A program made the translations under genes and the position numbers. Of a stretch of DNA of 64,000 bases, positions 43,279-52,667 are shown piece after piece (the first letter of the stretch is position 1; each line of letters begins with the position of its first letter). Source of the stretch: Bradyrhizobium sp. AZCC 1693. Lineage in GTDB: Bacteria; Pseudomonadota; Alphaproteobacteria; Rhizobiales; Xanthobacteraceae. The notes below the pieces were generated by a model, which saw only the letters and a list, made by a program, of their open reading frames with translations, was not told where the DNA came from and did not search any database. The DNA lies in NCBI RefSeq assembly GCF_036924745.1, contig NZ_JAZHSD010000001.1:3100001-3164000 (forward strand). Reading direction: 5' to 3'.

Positions 43279-46152
43279 TTATGCTTGGCTCGCAACCGTC
43301 TTGCCGAGCGCGGCCTGCGCGGCGGCGAGGCGGGCGATCGGCACGCGGTAGGGCGAGCACGAGACATAGTCGAGACCGATCTCGTGGCAGAACGCCACCG
43401 AGGCCGGATCACCGCCATGCTCGCCGCAAATGCCGACCTTGAGACTGGGCCGGGTCTTGCGGCCGCGGGTGACGCCGATCTTCACTAGCTCGCCGACGCC
43501 ATCGCGATCGACCGAGATGAACGGGTCGATTTCCAGGATTCCCTTGCTGACATAGGTGCCGAGGAAGCTGGCGGCATCGTCGCGGCTGATGCCGTAGGTG
43601 GTCTGGGTCAGGTCGTTGGTGCCGAACGAGAAGAACTCCGCGGTCTGCGCCACGTCGCCGGCCATCAGGCACGCGCGCGGCAACTCGATCATCGTACCAA
43701 CCTGATAGGCGAGCTTCTTGCCGGTCTCCTTCATCACCGACTGCGCGGTGGCGTCGATGCGCGCCTTGACCAGGTCGAACTCGGCCTTGGTCGCGATCAG
43801 CGGCACCATCACCTCGAGGCCGACGGCCTTGGCGGTGCGTTTTTCGGCTTCGACCGCCGCCTCGAAGATCGCACGCGCCTGCATCTCGGCGATCTCAGGA
43901 TAGGCAATGGCGAGCCGGCAGCCGCGGAAGCCCAGCATCGGATTGAACTCGGCGAGATCGCGGGCGCGATCGGCGAGCCGGCGCGGATCGGTGTTCATCG
44001 CGCGCGCGACTTCCTCGATCTCGGCCTGGGTGTGCGGCAGGAACTCGTGCAGCGGCGGATCAAGCAGACGGATCGTGACGGGCAAGCCCTTCATGATCTC
44101 GAACAGCTCGACAAAATCCGCGCGCTGCATCGGCAGCAGTTTTGACAGCGCCGCGCGGCGCGACTGCTCGTCCTCGGAAAGGATCATCTCGCGCACGGTG
44201 CGGATGCGGGTTTCCTCGAAGAACATGTGCTCGGTGCGGCACAGCCCGATGCCCTCGCCGCCGAATTTGATCGCGGTGCGCGCATCTTCCGGCGTGTCGG
44301 CATTGACGCGGACGCCGAGCTTGCGAACCTGATCGGCCCAGCCCATCAGGGTACCGAATTCGCCCGACAGTTTCGGTTCGATCATCGGCATCCGGCCGGC
44401 CAGCACCTGGCCCAGCGAACCGTCGATGGTGATCACGTCGCCGGTCTTGAAGGTGCGGGAGCCGATGCTCATCGTGCCACGGCCGTAGTCGACGCGGATG
44501 GCGCCGCAGCCGGAGACGCAGGGCTTGCCCATGCCGCGCGCCACCACGGCGGCGTGCGAGGTCATGCCGCCGCGGGTGGTGAGGATGCCTTCAGCCGCGT
44601 GCATGCCGTGAATGTCTTCCGGGCTGGTTTCGACGCGCACCAGGATGACGTTGCGGCCGTCGGCCTGCAGCTTGGCGGCTTCGTCGGACGAGAACACGAT
44701 CTCGCCCGATGCGGCGCCGGGCGAAGCCGGCAGGCCGGTCGCGATCACGTCGCGCTTGGCTGCGGGATCGATGGTCGGATGCAGCAATTGATCCAGCGAA
44801 GCCGGATCGATCCGCATCACCGCGTCCTTCTTCGAGATCAGGCCTTCATTGGCGAGCTCGACGGCGATGCGCAGCGCCGCTTTCGCCGTGCGCTTGCCGC
44901 CGCGGGTCTGCAGCATCCACAACTTGCCCTGCTCGACCGTGAACTCCATGTCCTGCATGTCGCGGTAGTGCTTTTCGAGCAGCGTGTAGAACCGCGTCAG
45001 TTCCTTGAACGCCTCCGGCATCGCGCTTTCCATCGACGGCTTGTCGGAGCCGGATTCCTGGCGCGCTTCCTCGGTGATGTCCTGCGGCGTGCGGATGCCC
45101 GCCACCACGTCCTCGCCTTGCGCGTTGATCAGGAATTCGCCGTAGAGCTTGCTCTCGCCGGTGGAGGGATTGCGGGTGAACGCGACACCGGTCGCGGACG
45201 TCTCGCCCATGTTGCCGAACACCATGGCCTGCACGTTGACGGCGGTGCCCCAGGATTCCGGGATGTCGTGCAGGCGGCGGTAGGTGACCGCGCGCGTATT
45301 CATCCAGGATGAGAACACCGCGCCGATCGCGCCCCACAATTGCTCGTGCGGATCCTGCGGAAAATCCTTGCCGGTCTCGCGCGCCACGGCTTCCTTGTAC
45401 TTGCCGACCAGTTCGACCCAGTCGTCGCCGGAGAGATCGGTGTCGAGCGTATAGCCCTGGCCATCCTTGAAGGTGTCGAGGATGTCCTCGAAGTGATGAT
45501 GCTCGAAGCCGAGCACCACGTCCGAATACATCGTGATGAAGCGGCGATAGCTGTCATAGGCGAAGCGACGATCGCCGGAGAGCTCGGCGAGCGCTTCAAC
45601 CGTCTTGTCGTTGAGGCCGAGATTGAGCACGGTGTCCATCATGCCCGGCATCGAGGCGCGGCCGCCGGAGCGGACCGAGACCAGAAGCGGATTCTTCGAA
45701 TCGCCGAACGCCTTGCCGGTCAGCTTGCCGACATGGTCCAGCGCCTTCTCGACTTGCGCCTTCAATGCGGGCGGATAGGATTTGTCGTGCGCATAAAAAT
45801 ACGTGCAGACCGAGGTCGGAATGGTGAAGCCCGGAGGCACCGGCAGGCCGAGATTGGCCATCTCGGCGAGGTTGGCGCCCTTGCCGCCCAGCAGGTCGCG
45901 CAGGCCCGCTTTGCCCTCCGCCTTGCCGTCCCCGAAGGTATAGACCCACTTGCCGGATTTTACCGCCTCCATGGCCGGCTTGCGCACGGCCGCCTTCTTG
46001 GCGGCGACCTTGGCGACCGGCTTGGCCGGGGCCTTCTTCAGCGCCTTGCGGGCGGAAGGGGCAGCGGCGGCGGCCTTGGGTCGGGCCGATGACTTTGATT
46101 TCGCTGCAGATTTTGCTGCAGCCTTCTTGGACTTCGCGACGGCTTTGGCCAT
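43279..46152 (-). CDS. ppdK: Pyruvate, phosphate dikinase
   Basis: 957 residues from the ATG at 46152. After a Lys/Ala-rich N-terminal tail of about 65 residues comes the nucleotide-binding domain (GLRDLLGGKGANLAEMANLG). The phospho-histidine domain has GGMTSHAAVVARGMGKPCVS, and the PEP-binding barrel has GIGLCRTEHMFFE and IGTMIELPRA. It interconverts pyruvate, ATP and phosphate with PEP, AMP and diphosphate. The basic tail is not part of the usual PPDK. Its position near glyS-glyQ is a syntenic feature of Rhizobiales. A small membrane gene precedes it on the same strand. Confidence 0.95.
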   Translation of the reverse strand: MAKAVAKSKKAAAKSAAKSKSSARPKAAAAAPSARKALKKAPAKPVAKVAAKKAAVRKPAMEAVKSGKWVYTFGDGKAEGKAGLRDLLGGKGANLAEMANLGLPVPPGFTIPTSVCTYFYAHDKSYPPALKAQVEKALDHVGKLTGKAFGDSKNPLLVSVRSGGRASMPGMMDTVLNLGLNDKTVEALAELSGDRRFAYDSYRRFITMYSDVVLGFEHHHFEDILDTFKDGQGYTLDTDLSGDDWVELVGKYKEAVARETGKDFPQDPHEQLWGAIGAVFSSWMNTRAVTYRRLHDIPESWGTAVNVQAMVFGNMGETSATGVAFTRNPSTGESKLYGEFLINAQGEDVVAGIRTPQDITEEARQESGSDKPSMESAMPEAFKELTRFYTLLEKHYRDMQDMEFTVEQGKLWMLQTRGGKRTAKAALRIAVELANEGLISKKDAVMRIDPASLDQLLHPTIDPAAKRDVIATGLPASPGAASGEIVFSSDEAAKLQADGRNVILVRVETSPEDIHGMHAAEGILTTRGGMTSHAAVVARGMGKPCVSGCGAIRVDYGRGTMSIGSRTFKTGDVITIDGSLGQVLAGRMPMIEPKLSGEFGTLMGWADQVRKLGVRVNADTPEDARTAIKFGGEGIGLCRTEHMFFEETRIRTVREMILSEDEQSRRAALSKLLPMQRADFVELFEIMKGLPVTIRLLDPPLHEFLPHTQAEIEEVARAMNTDPRRLADRARDLAEFNPMLGFRGCRLAIAYPEIAEMQARAIFEAAVEAEKRTAKAVGLEVMVPLIATKAEFDLVKARIDATAQSVMKETGKKLAYQVGTMIELPRACLMAGDVAQTAEFFSFGTNDLTQTTYGISRDDAASFLGTYVSKGILEIDPFISVDRDGVGELVKIGVTRGRKTRPSLKVGICGEHGGDPASVAFCHEIGLDYVSCSPYRVPIARLAAAQAALGKTVASQA

Positions 46153-46244
46153 GGATTCCAACTATCCGAAAAAGGGAGAAGATTGCGCGCCTTACACCAT
46201 TTTGAGGGGTTCCGCGCAAGCCGCGAAACCTCGCTTTTCCCGCG

Positions 46245-46400
46245 CTAGAACTTGAACATCCTGAACACGCCCAGGCCGGCCAAGCCGACTACGATCAAGT
46301 AGATGGCGACGATGAAATTGAGGAACCGCGGCATAATCAGAATCAAGACTCCCGCGATCAGGGCGACGATCGGGGAAATGTGCGCAGCAGTGATAGTCAT
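46245..46400 (-). CDS. DUF3096 small membrane protein
   Basis: 51 residues from the ATG at 46400, with GGAGA upstream. The sequence MTITAAHISPIVALIAGVLI continues LIMPRFLNFIVAIYLIVVG and is two hydrophobic helices joined by a Pro-Arg turn. This fits DUF3096, a family of short inner-membrane proteins of unknown function. A near-consensus EcfG site (GGAAC-N17-CGTC, 46481-46506 on the minus strand) lies 80 bases upstream. Confidence 0.75.
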   Translation of the reverse strand: MTITAAHISPIVALIAGVLILIMPRFLNFIVAIYLIVVGLAGLGVFRMFKF

Positions 46401-46645
46401 TGAAGTCTCCGGGATGATGGGGGGCGGGAAATCGAATCGAGGGCGGCAACTTAGCCGCTGGCGCGGCGCGGGAATAGCAAGACGCTTAAGCCCTTCAAGG
46501 GGTTCCAGCCTCCGCAACAATTCCCCAGAAATGCCGCGTATGAGACCGCGTTTTTGCCGGAACAATGCCGCACGGGATGAATTGGCCCGCATTGTATGCG
46601 CTGGCGAAGAAGCCGGCGCCTCTTCTCGCGACGAAGGAGTTGACC

Positions 46646-46999
46646 ATGCGGAACAGACTGTTTGCCATTGCGGCGATCGCCGGCGCGATGGCGGCCCCGA
46701 TCGCGGCCCAGGCGCAGACCACCGGGGTCAGCGGCGGAAATACGGTCGTCATCGGCGAGCACGAAGGCATCGCTGCCGACCAGCGTTCGGCCTTCCGTGA
46801 ATACATCGTGCGTGAACGGGTGCCGAACTACACAATTTCCGAGCGTGTGACGGTTGGCGCCGTGCTGCCGGAAACCGGCGTTACCTATTACGACGTGCCC
46901 CAATCGTTTGGCATCACGCCCTATCGCTACACCGTCGTGAACGGCCAGACGATACTGGTCGAACCGCGATCGCGTCGCATCGTTCAGGTGGTCGATTGA
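46646..46999 (+). CDS. DUF1236-domain exported protein
   Basis: 117 residues from the ATG at 46646, with AAGGAG before it. Signal peptide MRNRLFAIAAIAGAMAAPIA, cleavage near AQA (residue 23). The mature part contains FREYIVRERVPNYTISERVT and the DUF1236 block GITPYRYTVVNGQTILVEPR ending RRIVQVVD. A periplasmic protein of unknown function, common in Bradyrhizobium. A terminator lies 70 bases after the stop. Confidence 0.8.
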   Translation: MRNRLFAIAAIAGAMAAPIAAQAQTTGVSGGNTVVIGEHEGIAADQRSAFREYIVRERVPNYTISERVTVGAVLPETGVTYYDVPQSFGITPYRYTVVNGQTILVEPRSRRIVQVVD

Positions 47000-47070
47000 C
47001 CTCAGTAGCCTGAACGATTGGTCCGGGCGCCGCGCAAGCGGATGTGCGCGAGATACGACCGGACACGAAG

Positions 47071-47106
47071 CCCCGTCCGGCGTCCCCTCCGGACGGGGTT
47101 TTCTTT
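47071..47106 (+). terminator. Rho-independent terminator after the DUF1236 gene
   Basis: Perfect 10-bp stem CCCCGTCCGG / CCGGACGGGG with an eight-base loop, then TTTTCTTT. Confidence 0.88.
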
Positions 47107-47289
47107 GCAAACAACTCTCGTGTCCCGGACGCGGTGCAGCTTGGGCGATGCAACGCATCGTCCGGCAGCGCGGCTCCGCAGAGCCGGGACCTGCATGTCG
47201 ATGGGCCTTACGTATCGGTGAGCAATGGGCCCCGGATCAGCAGCGCACCGCTTCGCGCTGCGCAGCATCCGGGGCACGGGCAGCGAGCG

Positions 47290-47892
47290 CTATTCCCGGA
47301 TTTCCAGTCCCGGCTTCTTCACGACGAGCCGGTGAATCTTCTTTCCCGATGACGCGCTGACCGCCTCTTCATCGAGCAGCACCGTCGTTGCCTTCAGTTC
47401 CGCCAGTACTATCGCCGGATCGAAGGCCACGTACAGCCGGCCCTGCGCGTCGCGCTGGTCGGCGCCCTCGGTGACGCGCCAGCTCAGATAGAGAATGCCG
47501 CTGGGCTTGACGATATCGAGCAGACGGCGAACCGACGCCGCAATCTGCTTGCGGTCGAGATGCATGATCACGGTTTCGCACAGGACGTTGTCGAACGTGC
47601 CGACGCCGCGCAGCTCGGGCAATTCGGCATGCGCGAACTTGAACGAGGGATATCGCCGGCGCGCCTCGTTGAGCAGGCCCTCCGAGGCATCGAAGCCGGC
47701 AGCTGAAAACCCGTTCGCGTGGAGCCAAGCGACCTCGCGGCCGCAGCCGCAGCCGATATCGGCCGAAGTGCCGCCGCGCACGAAAAACCGCTCGACGACT
47801 TCCTGCAGGTCGACAGGCGCCGGCTGATCGTGCCAGTTCTTCGCGAACGCCGCCGCATCCAGTTCGTAAGCGGCGAGCGTCTGACGGTCCAT
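47290..47892 (-). CDS. Class I SAM-dependent methyltransferase
   Basis: 200 residues. The SAM-binding motif I is TSADIGCGCGREVAWLHANG (about 37-56), motif II GFDASEGLLNEAR, and motif IV VLCETVIMHLD. PSGILYLSWRVTEGADQRDA resembles the post-motif strand. The rest is too general to name the substrate. It starts three bases from the glyS stop, so it may be the last gene of a glyQ-glyS-methyltransferase operon. Confidence 0.82.
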   Translation of the reverse strand: MDRQTLAAYELDAAAFAKNWHDQPAPVDLQEVVERFFVRGGTSADIGCGCGREVAWLHANGFSAAGFDASEGLLNEARRRYPSFKFAHAELPELRGVGTFDNVLCETVIMHLDRKQIAASVRRLLDIVKPSGILYLSWRVTEGADQRDAQGRLYVAFDPAIVLAELKATTVLLDEEAVSASSGKKIHRLVVKKPGLEIRE

Positions 47893-47895
47893 GAT

Positions 47896-50040
47896 CTAGC
47901 CTTCGATCTTCGAAAAATCCGCAACCGCGCGGGTCGCCGCGCGGATCTCGTTCAGGAGCTTTAGTCGGTTCTCGCGCACCTTGGGTTCATCGTCATTGAC
48001 CTTGACCTTGTCGAAGAACGCATCGACCGCCGGACGCAGCTTTGCCATCGCGCTCATTGCGCTGGCGAAATCTTCCTTGGCGACGGCGGCGCCGGCTTCG
48101 CTCTTGACCTGATCGATCGCGCTGGCGAGCGCCTTTTCCTCAGGCAGATTGTAAAGCCCGGCATCCGGGGCGCCGTCAAACCTGCGCTTGTCCTTTTTCT
48201 CCTCGATCGCAAGAATGTTACTCGCGCGCTTGGTCCCTGCAAGCAGGTTCTTGCCGTCGTCGGTGTCAAGGAACTTTCCGAGCGCATCGACGCGGCGGAC
48301 CACCAATAGCAGATCGTCCTGACCGCCGAGCGAGAACACGGCATCGACGAGATCGTGACGCGCGCCCTGGTCGCGGAGCTGGACTTTCAGGCGGTCGGCG
48401 AAGAAGGCGATGACGTCCATTGCGATTTGCGGAACCTGCTGCCCCTTCCAAGGTACCGAAATATAGCCCGCCACAGGCTTCGCCACTTGCTGGTAAATGC
48501 GACGAGCAGGCTCCGCGAGAAGCAAAGCGGTGCCAACCCGCAGGTTGTTTTCAACAATCAGCCTGATCGCACCCAATGCAGCGCGACGCAGCGCATATGG
48601 ATCCTTGCTTCCCGTCGGTTTTTCGTCAATCGCCCAAAAGCCAACAAGCGTGTCGAGCTTGTCTGCAAGCGCGACTGCTACACTTACCGGATCAGTCGGC
48701 ACACGATCCGCCGGCCCTTGCGGCTTGTAGTGCTCCTCACTGGCGACAGCGACGGAAGCATCTTCGCCCTGCGCCTGCGCGTAGTACTTCCCCATCAAGC
48801 CCTGCAGCTCGGGGAATTCGCCGACGACTTCAGTGAGCAAATCGGCTTTCGCCAGATGGGCGGCGCGCTTGGCCTTTTCGACGTCGGCGCCGACCAGCGG
48901 CGCGATCTCCGCCGCCAGCCGCTCGATCCGCCTGATCCGCTCCGCCTGCGTGCCGAGCTTCTCGTGAAACACGATCTGCTCAAACTTCGGCAGGCGCGCT
49001 TCGAGCTTCGTCTTCACGTCGGTGTCGTAGAAGAACTTCGCGTCCGACAGCCGCGCGCGGATCACGCGCTCGTTGCCGCCGATGATGGTCTTGCCACCAT
49101 CAGTAGCTTCGATATTGGCGGTGAGGATGAACTTGTTGCTGAGCTTGCCCGTCTTGGGATCGCTGACGACAAAGCATTTCTGGTTGTTGCGGATGGTGGC
49201 GCGGATCACCTCATCCGGGATCGACAAAAATTCCTTGTCGAAGGAGCCCATCAGCGCGACCGGCCATTCGACGAGACCGGCGACCTCGTCCAGCAGCACC
49301 TGGTCCTCGACCAGTTCAAAACCTTGCGCGAACGCCAATTGCTTGGCGTCCGCCAGGATGATGTCCTTGCGCGCCTGCGAATCGAGCACGACCTTCGCGG
49401 CCTTCAGCTTGGCTTCGTAATCCTCGAAGCGGCGCACCGAGATCGCAGCCGGCGCCATGAATCTGTGGCCGAACGTGGTCTGCCCGGCCTCGATGCCGTC
49501 GACGGAAAACTTCACCACGTCGGGCTCTTCGGTCTCCGGACCAAAGGTCGCGATGATCGAATGCAGCGGCCGCACCCAGGAGAGCGAGCCTGATTTCGCC
49601 GAACGCTCGCCCCAGCGCATCGATTTCGGCCACGGGAAGGTTCTGACGATGACCGGCAAAATCTCGGCCAACACATCGATCGTGGCGCGTCCCGGCTTTT
49701 CGATCAGCGCGATGTAGAAATCGCCCTTCTTCGGGTCGGTTTGAATCTTGGCGTCTTCGATCCGGGCCAGACCTGTCGCCTTCAGGAATCCCTGGATCGC
49801 CGCATCGGCGCCGCCGACGCGCGGGCCGCGGCGCTCTTCCTTCAGGTCGGATTGCCGCGCCGGAACGCCGTGCACGGTGAGCGCCAGCCGCCGCGGCGTC
49901 GCGAACGCTTTTGCGCCCTCATAGACGAGGCCTTCGGCAACGAGCTTGTCGGTGACCATGCGGCGCAGGTCGTCCGCCGCCTTCGCCTGCATGCGCGCGG
50001 GGATTTCCTCGGAGAAGAGTTCCAACAGGAGATCAGGCAT
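47896..50040 (-). CDS. glyS: Glycine-tRNA ligase beta subunit
   Basis: 714 residues from the ATG at 50040, which overlaps the glyQ stop as ATGA. The opening [18 protein letters not shown] is the beta-subunit signature. Other blocks are [51 protein letters not shown], and the C-terminal anticodon-binding region ([20 protein letters not shown]). With glyQ it forms the alpha2-beta2 enzyme that charges tRNA-Gly. Slightly longer than the E. coli protein. Confidence 0.96.
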   Translation of the reverse strand: MPDLLLELFSEEIPARMQAKAADDLRRMVTDKLVAEGLVYEGAKAFATPRRLALTVHGVPARQSDLKEERRGPRVGGADAAIQGFLKATGLARIEDAKIQTDPKKGDFYIALIEKPGRATIDVLAEILPVIVRTFPWPKSMRWGERSAKSGSLSWVRPLHSIIATFGPETEEPDVVKFSVDGIEAGQTTFGHRFMAPAAISVRRFEDYEAKLKAAKVVLDSQARKDIILADAKQLAFAQGFELVEDQVLLDEVAGLVEWPVALMGSFDKEFLSIPDEVIRATIRNNQKCFVVSDPKTGKLSNKFILTANIEATDGGKTIIGGNERVIRARLSDAKFFYDTDVKTKLEARLPKFEQIVFHEKLGTQAERIRRIERLAAEIAPLVGADVEKAKRAAHLAKADLLTEVVGEFPELQGLMGKYYAQAQGEDASVAVASEEHYKPQGPADRVPTDPVSVAVALADKLDTLVGFWAIDEKPTGSKDPYALRRAALGAIRLIVENNLRVGTALLLAEPARRIYQQVAKPVAGYISVPWKGQQVPQIAMDVIAFFADRLKVQLRDQGARHDLVDAVFSLGGQDDLLLVVRRVDALGKFLDTDDGKNLLAGTKRASNILAIEEKKDKRRFDGAPDAGLYNLPEEKALASAIDQVKSEAGAAVAKEDFASAMSAMAKLRPAVDAFFDKVKVNDDEPKVRENRLKLLNEIRAATRAVADFSKIEG

Positions 50041-50975
50041 CAGACCGCCCTGCCAGCTTCGGTGTGAACCCAGGCGTCGCCGCAGGCTTTTGCCAGTTCG
50101 CGCACGCGCATGATGTAGCTCTGCCGCTCGGTCACCGAAATCACGCCGCGGGCATCCAAAAGATTGAAGACGTGGCTTGCCTTGATGCACTGGTCATAGG
50201 CCGGCAGCGCCATCAGATGTTCTTTCCGATTGCTAGTCTCATTCCACCCGGCCGCGAGGTATTTCCGGCAGGCGTCTTCCGCCATCTTGAACTGCTCGAA
50301 CAGCATCGCCGTATCCGCGTGTTCGAAATTGTGCCGGGAATATTCCTGCTCGGCCTGCAGGAAGACGTCGCCATAGGTGACCTTGTCGGCGCCGTCGCGG
50401 CCGTTGAAGTTGAGATCGTAGACGCGGTCGACGCCCTGCACATACATCGCCAACCGCTCGAGCCCGTAGGTGAGTTCGCCGGCGACGGGCGCGCATTCGA
50501 CGCCCGCGACCTGCTGGAAGTAGGTGAACTGCGACACCTCCATGCCGTCGCACCAGCACTCCCAGCCCAGCCCCCACGCGCCGAGCGTCGGGCTCTCCCA
50601 GTCGTCCTCGACGAAGCGGATGTCGTGCAGACTCGAATCGATGCCGATGGCAGCTAGCGACTTCAGATACAGGTCCTGAAGGTTCGGCGGCGATGGCTTC
50701 ATGATCACCTGAAACTGATAATAGTGCTGCATCCGGTTGGGGTTTTCGCCGTAGCGGCCGTCCTTGGGCCGCCGCGAGGGCTGCACATAGGCCGCGTTCC
50801 AGCGCTTCGGGCCAAGCGCACGCAGCGTCGTCGCAGGATGGAAGGTGCCGGCGCCCATTTCCATGTCGTAGGGCTGCAGGATCACGCAGCCCTGCTCCGC
50901 CCAGAACCGTTGCAGGGCAAGGATGAAGCCCTGGAACGAACGTTCCGGGCGCATATGGGCAGGGAGTGCGTCCAT
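50040..50975 (-). CDS. glyQ: Glycine-tRNA ligase alpha subunit
   Basis: 311 residues. [40 protein letters not shown] and [20 protein letters not shown] form the class II catalytic core, and [20 protein letters not shown] carries the motif 3 region. It is the catalytic half of the glycyl-tRNA synthetase and is co-translated with glyS. The gene is preceded by a dispersed palindrome. Confidence 0.97.
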   Translation of the reverse strand: MDALPAHMRPERSFQGFILALQRFWAEQGCVILQPYDMEMGAGTFHPATTLRALGPKRWNAAYVQPSRRPKDGRYGENPNRMQHYYQFQVIMKPSPPNLQDLYLKSLAAIGIDSSLHDIRFVEDDWESPTLGAWGLGWECWCDGMEVSQFTYFQQVAGVECAPVAGELTYGLERLAMYVQGVDRVYDLNFNGRDGADKVTYGDVFLQAEQEYSRHNFEHADTAMLFEQFKMAEDACRKYLAAGWNETSNRKEHLMALPAYDQCIKASHVFNLLDARGVISVTERQSYIMRVRELAKACGDAWVHTEAGRAV

Positions 50976-51072
50976 CGGCAGAATCGGTCTCGCAAAGGGG
51001 GTTTAAGAAGCGCGGGACCGTATCGACGCGGAGGCAGGGAATCAAGGCGGTGCCGGTGGTATGGCACCGCGG

Positions 51073-51180
51073 TGTCATTCCGGGCTGGCGCGCTAGCACC
51101 AGACCTCAGGTGCGCAAGGGCGCACCGGGGAATATCGAGATTCCGGGTTCGTTGCGCTTCGCGACACGCCCCGGAATGAC
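51073..51180. repeat. Dispersed palindromic repeat, family D
   Basis: Outer arms GTCATTCCGGG (51073-51083) and CCCGGAATGAC (51170-51180). This is a REP-like palindrome of about 108 bp between glyQ and the small membrane protein gene. Confidence 0.7.
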
Positions 51181-51186
51181 CAGCAG

Positions 51187-51396
51187 CTAGCCCGGCCGAT
51201 AAGCGCCGGTGACGGGGTCGCGGCGCAGCGTCGGAATATCGCCCGTCTGGGCCTCGGCGACGCGTGCCAGGCGCGCTTCTTCCAATTCCCTGTTGATCCG
51301 GACGGCAGTCTTGTAGGCCCATCGGACCACGGCAAGCCCACCCAGGGCACCCGCGAATGCGATCAGCGGCGGCATCGGTCGATCCTTGTCGTTCAC
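51187..51396 (-). CDS. Small single-helix protein of unknown function
   Basis: 69 residues. MNDKDRPMP precedes one hydrophobic segment (LIAFAGALGGLAVVRWAYK, about 11-29), followed by a charged helix (INRELEEARLARVAEAQ) and a Pro/Arg tail. A one-pass membrane protein with a cytosolic helical tail seems likely. It lies between sppA and glyQ on the same strand, 100 bases after the sppA-like gene start. No family recognised. Confidence 0.6.
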   Translation of the reverse strand: MNDKDRPMPPLIAFAGALGGLAVVRWAYKTAVRINRELEEARLARVAEAQTGDIPTLRRDPVTGAYRPG

Positions 51397-51495
51397 GTGT
51401 CAGCCCCCAATGGATGCATTCTCGCCCAAGCCAGCCTGCGCCGCAATTCCGCTTTTGGGACTAAATGGCGCGGCTCGTTGACCTCGAGTTGATTT

Positions 51496-52407
51496 CTAGA
51501 ACCCGAATTTGGCCCAAATCGCCCGGGTTTCGAGCGCGGAAATCAGGTCATCCGGCAGTCCCCCGATACCGTCGAAGGCAGCCAGCGAACCTGCCCCCGG
51601 CGACCTCCGGCCCAACAGCCCGGCGAGCATGCCGCTTGCGGGCGCGATGACAGGCGTCAGCACCTTCTCGCCATAGCGCTCGCGCAGCGTCGAGCGGAGA
51701 TCGCCGATCTTGTCCGCCAAGCCCAGCGACACAGACTTCTCCCCCGCCCAGTACTCGCCGGTGAACAAGACGTCCTCGGCTCCCTTGAGCCGCTCACCGC
51801 GGCTGCCTTTGACCAGCGCGATGAAGATGGCGTGGATCTCGCGCTGAAGCGCCTTCAGGCGAGCCACGTCGTCGGGATCTTCCGGCAGGAACGGGTCAAG
51901 CATCGCCTTGTGCTCGCCTGCCGTATAGAGCCGCCGCTCGACGCCGATCCTCTTGATCAGGTCCTGAAAACCGAAACTGCCGCCGACCACGCCGATCGAG
52001 CCGAGGATCGAGGACGGATCGCAGAATATCTCGTCGCCCGCGCAGGCGATCATGTAGCCGCCCGAGGCCGCTACGTCTTCGACGAACGCCAGCACCGGCA
52101 GCTTCTTTTCCGCTGCAAGCTGCCTGATCCGCAAATAGATCTGCCGTGACTGCACCGGTGAGCCGCCGGGCGAATTGATCACCAGAGCCACCGCCTTGGC
52201 GTGTCTGGTGGCGAAGGCGCGTTCGAGCGTTTTGGCGATGCCCGCCAGCGTCAGGCCGGGCCGCAACGGCGTCACCGCACCGATGACGCCCGACAGGCGC
52301 ACCACCGGGACGACGGGGACGTCGCGCCGGAATTTTGCCGGAATGAGTTGCTTCACCCCGTCAATGAGGTTCGGCAATCCCGCGCGATCACTTATTTGTT
52401 CACTCAT
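51496..52407 (-). CDS. sppA: S49-family serine protease (signal peptide peptidase SppA-like)
   Basis: 303 residues. The S49 nucleophile is Ser115 in DVAASGGYMIACAGD, and the general base is Lys167 in GEHKAMLDPF; the spacing of 52 equals that of the Bacillus subtilis SppA dyad as I remember it. VALVINSPGGSPVQ and SSILGSIGVVGG are further family blocks. SppA enzymes degrade cleaved signal peptides in the membrane. Unusually, I see no N-terminal membrane helix, so it may act peripherally. Confidence 0.88.
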   Translation of the reverse strand: MSEQISDRAGLPNLIDGVKQLIPAKFRRDVPVVPVVRLSGVIGAVTPLRPGLTLAGIAKTLERAFATRHAKAVALVINSPGGSPVQSRQIYLRIRQLAAEKKLPVLAFVEDVAASGGYMIACAGDEIFCDPSSILGSIGVVGGSFGFQDLIKRIGVERRLYTAGEHKAMLDPFLPEDPDDVARLKALQREIHAIFIALVKGSRGERLKGAEDVLFTGEYWAGEKSVSLGLADKIGDLRSTLRERYGEKVLTPVIAPASGMLAGLLGRRSPGAGSLAAFDGIGGLPDDLISALETRAIWAKFGF

Positions 52408-52478
52408 GCCGTTACCTCGAATTAACCATTTTTTATCGCGCCACTGTCATTGCAAAGACCGAAACGCCTGTTTGGGCC

Positions 52479-52504
52479 GGAACGCCTTTTGCATTGCAGA
52501 CGTT
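52479..52504 (+). promoter_or_regulatory. Sigma-EcfG promoter, exact consensus
   Basis: GGAAC (52479-52483), 17 bases, CGTT (52501-52504). It lies 29 bases before the ATG of the 32-residue membrane peptide. Confidence 0.7.
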
Positions 52505-52533
52505 AAAGCTGCAATGGGGCAGCGGAGACTGAC

Positions 52534-52632
52534 ATGAAAATCTACCTGCTGATAATGCTCATCGGCAGCCTTCTGGCCGCGATCCACTTTACATCGGCGC
52601 CCAAACAACAGTCAGAGACGCTTCCGCAATAG
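52534..52632 (+). CDS. Stress-type membrane peptide, 32 residues
   Basis: MKIYLLIMLIGSLLAAIHFT then a short polar tail ending LPQ. One hydrophobic helix occupies residues 3-17. GGAG lies nine bases before the ATG, and an exact EcfG promoter lies just upstream at 52479-52504. The combination of promoter, ribosome-binding site and one-helix composition makes a real gene likely despite its size. It could be an inner-membrane micropeptide made under general stress. No homologue is named. Confidence 0.65.
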   Translation: MKIYLLIMLIGSLLAAIHFTSAPKQQSETLPQ

Positions 52633-52667
52633 CGTCCTGTTCCGGGGATTGGGCGTGCGAGCCCCCC

